A stretch of 18,614 nucleotides of DNA from Clostridia bacterium (GCA_019421925.1 JAHZEH010000013.1:1-18614), one strand, 5' to 3'. Counted from the stretch's first letter, positions 6,726 through 13,155 are shown. Notes: generated by a model not told the origin, from the letters alone. A program made the numbers and translations.

Positions 6726-6738
6726 TTTGAACTTCAAA
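6726..6738. promoter_or_regulatory. Candidate MarR-family operator
   Basis: TTTGAACTTCAAA is a perfect 13-bp palindrome about a central C, just after the -10 region. It has the TTTGA...TCAAA form of the site bound by the MarR-family fatty-acid regulator FabT. Binding by the adjacent gene product is inferred. Confidence 0.5.
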
Positions 6739-6775
6739 TTGTTTTCCAAGAGGATAGGGCAGAAAAGAGGACGGC

Positions 6776-7288
6776 ATGCGGCTGAATGATTTCCTATTGG
6801 TGGATTTCAATAAAATACTGCGCAGCGAGGAGAATGCTCTGCACAAGGCGGGCTTTGACAACCTGTCGATCAGCGAGGCCCATACGCTGGCCGGACTGCA
6901 GGCTTTGACCGGGGAAAAACCGGGGGAGGCCGGAGGCGAAGGGGTCAGCATGAGCTCTATCGCGGAGCATATGGGCGTCACCACGGGCACAATGACCGTA
7001 GCCATCCGCACGCTGGAGTGCAAAGGATATGTGTTCCGTCGCAGAGAGAAGCCAGATCTGAGGGTGGTGCGGGTATATCTGACGGAACAGGGCCGGGCAG
7101 CCATTGCCTGGCATGCAGCGTTTCATCGGGGATTGGCGCATGTCCTTCAGAGCAACCTGAATCAGGGGGAGCTCACCGCTCTGGACAGGGCCCTGGATCT
7201 CATCGTCCGCTATTATCACAGCCAGGCCGGTTCAGGGGAGTTCCCTGAGGAGGAGAGAAATCTCTCATTCCACCCCGCCAGGTCCTGA
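6776..7288 (+). CDS. MarR-family transcriptional regulator
   Basis: 170 residues; a dimeric winged-helix repressor by family. An N-terminal helix region (1-40) is followed by the winged HTH: MSSIAEHMGVTTGTMTVAIRTLECKGYVFRRR (about 59-90), then the wing KPDLRVVRVYLTEQG (92-106) with the Asp-Arg pair typical of MarR wings. C-terminal dimerisation helices reach about residue 155, followed by a polar tail. The RBS AAGAGG lies at 6765-6770. A 13-bp palindrome over the transcription start suggests autorepression. The palindrome and fold resemble FabT-type regulators of fatty-acid synthesis, but no fab gene follows: a strong terminator ends the unit and the next gene is a surface protein with its own promoter. 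The ligand is unknown. Confidence 0.9.
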   Translation: MRLNDFLLVDFNKILRSEENALHKAGFDNLSISEAHTLAGLQALTGEKPGEAGGEGVSMSSIAEHMGVTTGTMTVAIRTLECKGYVFRRREKPDLRVVRVYLTEQGRAAIAWHAAFHRGLAHVLQSNLNQGELTALDRALDLIVRYYHSQAGSGEFPEEERNLSFHPARS

Positions 7289-7290
7289 AA

Positions 7291-7335
7291 AGAACCCGCC
7301 GGACAGAAAAAAGTCCGGCGGGTTCTGCTGTTTTT
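7291..7335 (+). terminator. Terminator of the MarR gene
   Basis: A perfect 14-bp stem, AGAACCCGCCGGAC (7291-7304) and GTCCGGCGGGTTCT (7313-7326), has an A-rich 8-nt loop. The tail GCTGTTTTT follows. Confidence 0.93.
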
Positions 7336-7487
7336 GGCGTTCACACTTTCTTTACCAAATTTGTGAAACAAAAGCAGGGGACCAATCGTTAAACATTACG
7401 AAGCGGGCAGAGAATTGCAGCGATGGCCTTTGTGCAGTTCCCTCCCGTGGTCAAAATTTAGACACTTTTCCTTAACAGTTTGTTTGG

Positions 7488-7516
7488 TTGAGAATTCCAG
7501 TGCCTGAGGATATGAT
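7488..7516 (+). promoter_or_regulatory. Candidate promoter of the BIG2/SH3b secreted protein
   Basis: TTGAGA (7488-7493), 17 nt and TATGAT (7511-7516). The 308-bp gap 7289-7596 also holds the MarR terminator, a TTCACA...TGTGAA inverted pair (7340-7345 and 7362-7367) and a leader of about 75 nt with GTGAA repeats. I see no gene in it. Confidence 0.6.
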
Positions 7517-7520
7517 ACAG

Positions 7521-7558
7521 GTGAAGGCCAATGTGAAGATTCTGTGAAAAAGTGTGAA
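7521..7558 (+). promoter_or_regulatory. Four phased GTGAA repeats in the leader
   Basis: GTGAA occurs at 7521, 7533, 7544 and 7554, giving start-to-start intervals of 12, 11 and 10 nt, with TGTGAA in the last three. Near-helical spacing of a short direct repeat is typical of tandem response-regulator sites. Here the repeats lie just downstream of the predicted start of transcription, so a repressor or an RNA-level role is possible. Function is inferred. Confidence 0.35.
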
Positions 7559-7596
7559 AAAGAAATCTTTATGATGAGAAGTAAGGAGGCAAGAAC

Positions 7597-10233
7597 ATGA
7601 AGAAAATGACTAGTTTGCTTCTGGCGGTGGTCATGGTATTCGCCCTGGCCGTCCCCGCCTTTGCAGCGGTGTATCCGGACCAGGCAGGGGGCAATTCCCT
7701 GGCGGATATGATCAACGCCGGAAACACAGAGATCAACGGCGATCAGAGCCTGACGGCGGACGCCACTCTTCCAGCAGGCACTACGCTCAAGAGCAATGAT
7801 ATCAGCAATCAGCAGACCTTGACGGTGGGCAACCGCTCCACCCTCAAAATCCAGGGCAGACTGGAGAATATCCGCATTCTTGTGGACGGCAATGCCACGC
7901 TGGTCCTGGACAAGGGCAGCGTCGTCGGCGACAATGTCACCATTACACTGACCAATAATGCCAAGCTCTTCATCGACATCCAGTCCGATGTGAGCAAACT
8001 CGATCTGGAGGACTACGACAACAATGTGTCCGCCACCGTCAAGTTCCAGAAGGACGGCGACAGCAGCAAAACAGTGGGCAGTTTCTTTGCGGGTCCCCGG
8101 GTTAACGGCGTTGACATGAAAAACGTAGTCAACTCCAAAAATGTGGCCACCGGCGAATTTGAGGCCCAGGTTTCCAAGAACAAGGAGTTCACCGTGACCT
8201 TTGCCAGCAGGGGCAATCTTCCCACCGGCGCCAAGCTGGCCGTGGGCGACGTCAGGGAGCAGAGCGACGGCAGCTATAAGCTGACAATCAGCGATAACAA
8301 AACTTTCCCCGTTAACGTTGTCATCGGCGACTATCTGGTCCCCACGGTCAATTCTCTGACCTTCAAGGCATTCACCGACACCGCGTCGGCCAGCCCCAAA
8401 CAGAACGCCCAGACTCTGGCGGTGGGAGCTGCGGGCGTGGAATTCTTCACCTTCAATAACCCCGACAACTATACCCCCGTGGTGCGCATCGTCACCCAGA
8501 ACACGGGCCTGAACGTGGACGCTACCACTGGCAAGGTGATCGCCACCAAGCCCCTGTCCTCCACCGACGTGCAGTTCGGCGTCAAATTCGCCTATCCCGA
8601 TGGCAGCGGCTATACGGAGGAAAAATTCTTCACCGTCAAGGTCGCGGTGTCCGATCCGGTCGAAGCGGTGGGTTCCAGCGTCTCCATGTACGTCAACCAG
8701 GGCGCCCGCGCCTTCAAAGTGACGGTGCCTTCGGGCTACAGCGTCAAGGCCAGCACCGCCGATTCCCGCGTAACCGTGGCGGATGACGGCTATATGTTTG
8801 CCCGCTCTGCCTTCAATGCGGATGTGAAAGTGAAGTTCGTGTTCACCAATCTCTCTGATTCCACGAATACCTTCACGGTGGAGAAGACCATCCGGGTCAA
8901 CGCCACGAACTACCGGCCGTCCTACAGCATCACTGTCACCGCCGCCAAGAACTATATCAGCGTGGGCGAGCAGCTCAGCCTGATCGTGCCCTATGGCGAG
9001 CGCATCAGCAGCACCTCCTCCAGCAATCCCAGGGTGGCCAACGTCACCGGCAAGGGCATTGTGACGGGCTACGGCGTGGGTATGGCCACCATCTATGTCT
9101 ACACTGAGAACGGCGGCCAGGGCACCTTCACCGTGTCTGTCGGCGCTGCCAGCACGGTTGTCACCGCCCCCTCCACTACGCTGGGCGTGAACGACTCCAT
9201 GCAGCTCTCGGTCCCCGGCGATGAGATCATCACCGCCTCCTCCAGCAATACCTCCATCGCCCGTGTGAGCTCTACCGGCAAGGTGACGGGCGTGAAGCCG
9301 GGCAACGTGACCATCTATGTGGGCACCCGCTACGGCCGCAGCGGCTCTATTGACCTGACAATCACCCAGGAGACCTTGAAGGTCTACGGCGACAGCTCCC
9401 TGAGGGTGGGCGAGAGCACCCAGCTTTCTGTCAGCACCGGCTATATCACCAAGGCCGTCAGCTCCAACAGCTCCATTGTCAGCGTGACCAATTACGGTAC
9501 GGTCCGCGCCCTGCGCGCCGGTACCGCCGTCGTTACGGTCTATATCTACGACGGCCGCAGCGCTTCCCTCACCGTCACGGTGCGCGACAGCGGCTCCATC
9601 TCGGGCTCTAAGACCCTTAAGGTGGGCCAGTCGACGACGCTGACCGTCTCGGGCGACCGGGTCACGAGCGCCTATTCCTCCGACGAGAGCGTCGCCACTG
9701 TGACTTCCTCCGGCCGGGTGACCGCGGTGGGCAAGGGCACGGCTGTGGTCTACGTGTACACGGCTTCCGGCCGCAGCGGCTCCATCGTCATCAACGTCAC
9801 GGCCAGCTCCTCCACGACGAGCACCAAACGCCTCCTGGTGGATCAGAGCATGCAGCTCAAGATCTCCGGCAAGCGGATTGTCAAGGCCACGGCTGAGAAC
9901 GACAACGGCGTGTTCTCCATCACCAGCAAGGGCAAAATTACCGCTCTGAAGGAGGGCACGGACAACGCCCTGCTTATCACCTCCGATAACAAGGTTTACC
10001 GCGTCAAGATTGTGGTTGAGAGCCGCGCGGGCGAGATTGACTGCAAGAAAAACGTCAAGGTGGCTCTGCGGTCCAAGGCCAGCAGCAAGGGCAAAATCAT
10101 CGCCAAGCTGTCCCGAGGAACCGAGCTGACCATTATCGGCCGCAGCGGAAGCTACTTCAAGGTTGAGGTGGAAGTGGGCAACCGGATTTACACCGGCTAT
10201 GTGTCCCGGTCCTATGTGGATAAATACATTTAA
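7597..10233 (+). CDS. Secreted multi-domain protein with BIG2-like Ig repeats and C-terminal SH3b domain
   Basis: 878 residues. The Sec signal peptide (1-23, MKKMTSLLLAVVMVFALAVP then AFA) is followed by an N-terminal beta-rich region (about 45-250), a middle region (about 250-440), and about five BIG2-like Ig repeats near 442-516, 521-590, 592-662, 666-735 and 742-808. Each repeat carries a pattern like VGxSxQLxVS...SSNxSIxxVTSxGxVTxxxxGxxxVxV. A bacterial SH3 domain (815-878) has the VALRSKASSKGKIIAKLSRG start. BIG2 repeats are common in adhesins and S-layer-type proteins, and SH3b domains bind peptidoglycan. There is no LPxTG, SLH or C-terminal membrane helix, so wall association is probably through SH3b. 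It has AAGGAGG (7583-7589) seven bases before the ATG. It appears monocistronic. Ligand unknown. Confidence 0.9.
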   Translation: MKKMTSLLLAVVMVFALAVPAFAAVYPDQAGGNSLADMINAGNTEINGDQSLTADATLPAGTTLKSNDISNQQTLTVGNRSTLKIQGRLENIRILVDGNATLVLDKGSVVGDNVTITLTNNAKLFIDIQSDVSKLDLEDYDNNVSATVKFQKDGDSSKTVGSFFAGPRVNGVDMKNVVNSKNVATGEFEAQVSKNKEFTVTFASRGNLPTGAKLAVGDVREQSDGSYKLTISDNKTFPVNVVIGDYLVPTVNSLTFKAFTDTASASPKQNAQTLAVGAAGVEFFTFNNPDNYTPVVRIVTQNTGLNVDATTGKVIATKPLSSTDVQFGVKFAYPDGSGYTEEKFFTVKVAVSDPVEAVGSSVSMYVNQGARAFKVTVPSGYSVKASTADSRVTVADDGYMFARSAFNADVKVKFVFTNLSDSTNTFTVEKTIRVNATNYRPSYSITVTAAKNYISVGEQLSLIVPYGERISSTSSSNPRVANVTGKGIVTGYGVGMATIYVYTENGGQGTFTVSVGAASTVVTAPSTTLGVNDSMQLSVPGDEIITASSSNTSIARVSSTGKVTGVKPGNVTIYVGTRYGRSGSIDLTITQETLKVYGDSSLRVGESTQLSVSTGYITKAVSSNSSIVSVTNYGTVRALRAGTAVVTVYIYDGRSASLTVTVRDSGSISGSKTLKVGQSTTLTVSGDRVTSAYSSDESVATVTSSGRVTAVGKGTAVVYVYTASGRSGSIVINVTASSSTTSTKRLLVDQSMQLKISGKRIVKATAENDNGVFSITSKGKITALKEGTDNALLITSDNKVYRVKIVVESRAGEIDCKKNVKVALRSKASSKGKIIAKLSRGTELTIIGRSGSYFKVEVEVGNRIYTGYVSRSYVDKYI

Positions 10234-10276
10234 GAAAAAATAATTCAAGAGGTCTGCGCCGCAGGCGGCGCGAAAC

Positions 10277-10314
10277 AACAAACAGCCCCCGGAATTTTCC
10301 GGGGGCTGTTTGTT
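10277..10314. terminator. Bidirectional terminator between convergent genes
   Basis: An 18-bp stem, AACAAACAGCCCCCGGAA (10277-10294) pairing with 10297-10314, has a tiny loop. T-rich ends lie on both strands (TGTTTGTTTC on plus). It serves the secreted-protein gene and the convergent HEAT-like gene, whose stop lies at 10319. Confidence 0.85.
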
Positions 10315-10318
10315 TCTA

Positions 10319-10780
10319 TCATGTCATGGGGGATTCCTGGGTTTCCATCCAGCCCAGTACTGCATCGATGTCCCCCTGTACCAGGGGGCGCATGCTATCC
10401 CCATAACAGGAGGTATCCGCGCAGAGAAGGGCGGCCCGCACAATTGGGAGAAGTTGGGGCTTGGCCTTGAGGATCGTGGGCAGGCCCTTGAGGCATTGAC
10501 GTGCAGTGATGGGTTTTTCATCCGTGACATGCTCTAAATAGGAGCCGATGGCCTGTTCCATCCTGCCATAGCGGTCCCATTGGGCGGTGGAGGCCAACAA
10601 GAGCAACCCTCTGCTGCGCACATAGGAATTGGGATTGCTCAACATAGAGAGAAATTCCTCCCAGTGAGGATAGAGGACTGCGCTCTTCGCGCCTGCCGCC
10701 TGCAGCTCCATCAGGGCCTGATAAGCTGCCTTGGCATCCTTGGAGTACAAAATTTGGATGAGTGCGGGGATATTTTGCAT
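10319..10780 (-). CDS. HEAT-like helical repeat protein of unknown function
   Basis: 153 residues made almost entirely of predicted amphipathic helices in pairs, for example ALIQILYSKDAKAAYQALMEL, then FLSMLSNPNSYVRSRGLLLLASTAQW, then CLKGLPTILKAKPQLLPIVRAALL. The SNPNSYVRSRGLLLLAS turn is typical of HEAT/PBS-lyase-like repeats. Homologues in clostridia are, as I recall, sometimes labelled SufBD protein, but no Fe-S assembly motif is visible. There is no signal peptide or membrane helix, so it is probably a cytoplasmic protein-interaction module. CCTCCT on the plus strand (10785-10790) gives an AGGAGG four bases from the start, so the ATG at 10780 is well supported. It is monocistronic, between a shared terminator and the XRE control region. 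Confidence 0.75.
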   Translation of the reverse strand: MQNIPALIQILYSKDAKAAYQALMELQAAGAKSAVLYPHWEEFLSMLSNPNSYVRSRGLLLLASTAQWDRYGRMEQAIGSYLEHVTDEKPITARQCLKGLPTILKAKPQLLPIVRAALLCADTSCYGDSMRPLVQGDIDAVLGWMETQESPMT

Positions 10781-10862
10781 GGAACCTCCTGCATGGATGG
10801 AATTTTTCAGTAGTTTATCCCATTATTTTTTAAGGAATGAAGCAGTTAAATACCTCTAATGA

Positions 10863-10961
10863 ATCATATCAGACATACAGGAGTCCAACAAGTTATATCA
10901 TACATCTAAGAACTTACTTACCGGAGTTTTGTAAGATAAACTAGTCCTATCATATGACAGG
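10863..10961. promoter_or_regulatory. Repeat-rich control region upstream of the XRE gene
   Basis: This A+T-rich region carries a near-perfect 16-bp palindrome CCTATCATATGACAGG (10946-10961, 14 of 16 symmetric). It also carries two direct copies of ATATCAKACAT (10866-10876 and 10895-10905) and a CTTAC/GTAAG pair around 10915-10938. These are plausible operators for the XRE protein. I could not choose a convincing -35/-10 pair for it. Confidence 0.4.
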
Positions 10962-10973
10962 TGGGAAAGAACT

Positions 10974-11204
10974 GTGGAGGAATATGGGAAAGTTCGCATT
11001 AAGCTGAATGAACTGATTCAAGAGGCGGGCATCAGCAAAAGCAAGCTGAGCCATCGGGCGGAGATGCAGCGTTCTCAGATCAACAATTATTGCAGTAACA
11101 GGGTGAGCCGTTTGGATATTGATGTTTTAGCCAGGCTCTGCACAGCTTTGAAGTGTGAAATTGGGGATTTGTTGGAGTTTGTGCCCAATCAGGAGGAGCA
11201 ATGA
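10974..11204 (+). CDS. Small XRE-family HTH transcriptional regulator
   Basis: 76 residues, essentially one lambda-repressor-like HTH domain: KLNELIQEAGISKSKLSHRAEMQRSQINNYCSNRVSRLDIDVLARLCTALKCEIGDLLEF. The core HTH spans about residues 17-45. This size is typical of a stand-alone Cro/C1-type regulator. The start is a GTG with GGTGGGA 8-14 nt upstream; an ATG ten bases further on is out of frame. The stop overlaps the next start (ATGA), so both are made from one message. A palindrome directly upstream (10946-10961) is a likely autoregulatory site. The regulated process is unknown. Confidence 0.85.
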   Translation: MEEYGKVRIKLNELIQEAGISKSKLSHRAEMQRSQINNYCSNRVSRLDIDVLARLCTALKCEIGDLLEFVPNQEEQ

Positions 11205-11425
11205 ATCAGGAAAAAGCCCGCTGGGCGTTACTTGAGGTGGCCCGGAGGCATGGGGTAGACGAGGGACATGTCCGCAGTGAGATTGAAAAGGCGATTGCGG
11301 AGGCGATGAAGAACCCGGAGAGCCGGGAGGTTTGGGAGAAGATACCCAGCGAGGGGGAAGTACCGACGCCCGAGGAGCTGACCGCCTTCCTGGCCTCAGA
11401 GATGAGAAAGAGGCTGATGAACTAA
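11201..11425 (+). CDS. Small Spo0A C-terminal-domain-like protein
   Basis: 74 residues. The segment ALLEVARRHGVDEGHVRSEIEKAIAEAMKN resembles the C-terminal part of the Spo0A DNA-binding domain (the stretch before and around RVERAIRHAIEVAW). The tail has the EVWEKIPSEGEVPTPEELTAFLASEM pattern seen in small clostridial proteins annotated as Spo0A-C-like. It lacks a receiver domain and the full Spo0A recognition helix pair, so classical Spo0A function is not implied. It has AGGAGGAG just before the ATG and a 4-nt overlap with the XRE gene, so co-expression is very likely. A double-hairpin repeat begins 11 bases after its stop. The functional call is tentative. Confidence 0.6.
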   Translation: MNQEKARWALLEVARRHGVDEGHVRSEIEKAIAEAMKNPESREVWEKIPSEGEVPTPEELTAFLASEMRKRLMN

Positions 11426-11436
11426 GAGGAACGAAA

Positions 11437-11526
11437 GGGGGAACCTTTAAAAAGGTTCCCCCGCACCCCCTCTAAATTTCTTGTGGGGAACGAAAAGGGC
11501 GGATAATTCCGCCCTTTTCGTTCCCC
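11437..11526 (+). repeat. Double-hairpin repeat, copy 1
   Basis: Hairpin A: GGGGGAACCTTT (11437-11448) with AAAGGTTCCCCC (11451-11462). Linker: GCACCCCC...TTCTTGTG. Hairpin B: a perfect 19-bp stem, 11485-11503 with 11508-11526, and the 4-nt loop TAAT. The stem repeats GGAACGAAA, which is also present just before hairpin A (11428). Copy 2 in opposite orientation lies at 13073-13155, with the same linker words and a stem of the same length but different sequence. It follows the Spo0A-like gene and may act as a terminator. Confidence 0.85.
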
Positions 11527-11594
11527 TGGGAGGGGACAGGTTTGCATGATAAGCCACAATAGAAGAGCCCCGGCCCCTTCCCTAACCCCCATTG

Positions 11595-12257
11595 CTATGA
11601 TATTTCACCACATGTTTTAAGAGAAATAGAATGGTTTGCATAGGTATTCCAATCGGGGATGTAGTCGTCATTTGCTTGGTTTCCCCATAATGTCCAGTTT
11701 TCCCGGAGTCCGCGTGCAAACATCTCCAAATAGGGACCGGGGCTACACGCCTCAATGATGGGAAAAATTTCGTCAGGTTTACGGGAATGTTCCCGCTTCA
11801 TGGTACGGATTAAATTAACCTGGCTACGGGCGGGGGCTAGGGTTCGATTTTCATTTCCCCGGATTCCGAACAGGAGGAGCTCTGTTACGTTTCGAAAATA
11901 AAATCCCACTCCACGGCCGTCCGGTTGGCCGTCTTTTCTAATTTTTTCCCAGACGATATTGGTCTTGTATTCAAACCCCCATGCCTTCATAACTTCAAGG
12001 CCATCCGGCAAAAGCGCATTGGGCACCCAGAGATAGAGGTGGGCCTTTTCAGCCGCAACCTCCGAAACAGGTATTCTTTTGATATCGTCCAGTTTAAGGG
12101 TGGAATAACGGGCCAGCCTCTTGTGTTCAGGGGCCATTTTCCCGGTTCGATTTTGAAATTGCCACGGAGGATCGGCGAGGATTGTGCGAAATTTTTGATC
12201 GCCGCATGTCTCTAAAAAATTATCAATAGTATCCTGGATCGTATTTGCTTCATTCAT
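11595..12257 (-). CDS. MT-A70-family DNA adenine-N6 methyltransferase
   Basis: 220 residues from the ATG at 12257, which overlaps the preceding endonuclease frame by 8 nt; the in-frame GTG at 12281 has no RBS. The MT-A70 class transfers methyl from SAM to N6 of adenine. Visible features are the catalytic DPPW (29-32) in RTILADPPWQF, YLWVPNALLPDGLEVMKAWGFEYKTNIVWEK, the GFYFRNVTELLLFGIRG segment, and the C-terminal SAM-pocket part SRKPDEIFPIIEACSPGPYLEMFARG. All main motifs look intact. It lies immediately downstream of a BglII-like restriction gene, so it is read as the modification half of a type II system. The recognition sequence cannot be read directly. Base composition is lower in GC than the flanks, consistent with transfer. 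Confidence 0.88.
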   Translation of the reverse strand: MNEANTIQDTIDNFLETCGDQKFRTILADPPWQFQNRTGKMAPEHKRLARYSTLKLDDIKRIPVSEVAAEKAHLYLWVPNALLPDGLEVMKAWGFEYKTNIVWEKIRKDGQPDGRGVGFYFRNVTELLLFGIRGNENRTLAPARSQVNLIRTMKREHSRKPDEIFPIIEACSPGPYLEMFARGLRENWTLWGNQANDDYIPDWNTYANHSISLKTCGEIS

Positions 12258-12693
12258 TTTTATCAGACCAACCTTCCACACATGCGGGTTTTATTCCAAT
12301 GGCTAGGATAGGGCAACCGCCATGCCGCCTAGAATCCAACCTAGGCAAAAGTTTTCCCATCCAGGTAGTGCTTGCCCCATATTTTTTTAGGACGCCCAAT
12401 TCCCGAAATACGCCGTTAAGCTCCTGGCTTCTGGTGATGATAATCCCAACGCTGATAATATCGCATTCATAATAGGTACGCATGGCGAAGAGGTCACGGT
12501 CATATGTTTGATCTTTACTGTTCCATTCCACGTCAACCGCAATCCTGCCTTTGATATAGTCGATGTTATGTCCATCAATGTAATTTGCGATTAGCTTTTG
12601 CGACTCTGCTTCGCTGGAAAAGACCCCTTTTCTGTCCCCTTTCCGGGGATAGAATTTGATGATTAGATCCCCGGAGATAGGATCTCTTTCCAT
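12250..12693 (-). pseudogene. BglII-like restriction endonuclease, C-terminal catalytic part (frameshifted)
   Basis: 147 codons from an ATG at 12693 that has no RBS. The segment RIAVDVEWNSKDQTYDRDLFAMRTYYECDIISVGIIITRS is characteristic of the BglII/BstYI endonuclease family, with an acidic active-site strand (VDVEWN, an ExN in place of the commoner ExK or ExQ) followed by the DRDL helix. The part ends GVLKKYGASTTWMGKLLPRLDSRRHGGCPILAIGIKP. The missing N-terminal domain is in the overlapping frame 12663-12917. The stop overlaps the methyltransferase start. One extra base near 12687 would fuse the two parts into about 222 residues, close to the usual family size of a little over 200. As it stands, full-length endonuclease should not be made unless the frame is corrected or the base is a sequence error. 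Confidence 0.78.
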
Positions 12694-12917
12694 CCAAGAG
12701 GTTCTAAAACGCGCGAAATTTTTGGAGGAATGGGCGATTCATTCCCTCCAGATTGTATAATATCTTCCTTCGTAATGACAAGTGTGTCTAATGCGCAAAG
12801 TATCTCTTGAAAATCGCTAGAAAATGATTGCGATAATATTTCTGCTGCGTGATTATAGTTGTAGATTTCATACCGCTCTAAAATACGATTGGGAAACCAC
12901 TGAGAGAGTTTAGTCAT
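12663..12917 (-). pseudogene. BglII-like restriction endonuclease, N-terminal part (frameshifted)
   Basis: 84 codons beginning at an ATG with a good RBS (GAGGTGAT, six bases upstream). The stretch ILERYEIYNYNHAAEILSQSFSSDFQEILCALDTLVITKEDI and the following PKISRVLEPLGWKE resemble the N-terminal domain of BglII/BstYI-type enzymes. Family similarity then stops, with only ILSPGI before a stop codon. The downstream frame continues the family sequence from RDPISGDLI. The break lies at the A run 12687-12689 or the adjoining AGAG, and a single-base loss (AAAA to AAA) or loss of one AGAG unit would explain it. Together with the C-terminal part it forms one broken gene, the first of a two-gene restriction-modification operon. 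Confidence 0.72.
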
Positions 12918-12934
12918 AACATCACCTCATATAC

Positions 12935-12963
12935 ACTATATCATAAAATAGGGTTTCAGTTAA
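12935..12963 (-). promoter_or_regulatory. Candidate promoter of the restriction-modification cassette
   Basis: On the minus strand TTAACT (12963-12958), exactly 17 nt and TATAGT (12940-12935), about 18 nt before the first start codon. The leader is therefore very short. Upstream, 12964-13072 holds no gene; an imperfect hairpin (AAGGGACGG/CCATCCCTT) lies at about 12976-13002. Confidence 0.55.
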
Positions 12964-13072
12964 GAAAACGAAGGAAGGGAAGGGACGGAAATAACCATCC
13001 CTTGAGAATCCCCTTTTGAGCTGTGCAACCCCCAAATATTTCTGAGTGCCTGTCTAATATAGCTTATCCCCA

Positions 13073-13155
13073 GGCAAGCAAAGGGGGCGGATATTTCCGC
13101 CCCCTTTGCTTGCCACAAGAAGTTTGGGGTGCAGGGGGGATTTACAAATCCCCCC
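13073..13155 (-). repeat. Double-hairpin repeat, copy 2
   Basis: On the minus strand hairpin A is GGGGGGATTT with AAATCCCCCC (13155-13146 and 13143-13134). The linker is TGCACCCCAAACTTCTTGTG. Hairpin B is a perfect 19-bp stem (13114-13096 with 13091-13073) with a 4-nt loop. Hairpin A begins in the malQ stop codon. Compared with copy 1, stem lengths, loop size and the GGGCGGA tip of hairpin B are kept. The rest of the stem differs by paired changes, so the fold is what is conserved. Confidence 0.85.

Noticed and set aside
7396..10281. A 961-codon open frame on the minus strand, longer than the plus-strand gene it covers
   Set aside because: It mirrors the codon bias of the BIG2/SH3b gene. Its product is His/Gly/Ala/Asp-rich without domains or signal, and the plus-strand frame has RBS, signal peptide, repeats and terminator.
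11437..13155. Invertible cassette driven by the inverted repeats
   Set aside because: The two repeats are not identical over any long stretch and no recombinase gene is in the window, so phase inversion is not supported.
13073..13155. CRISPR-like repeats
   Set aside because: The hairpins are single, differently sequenced and not arranged as regular repeat-spacer units.
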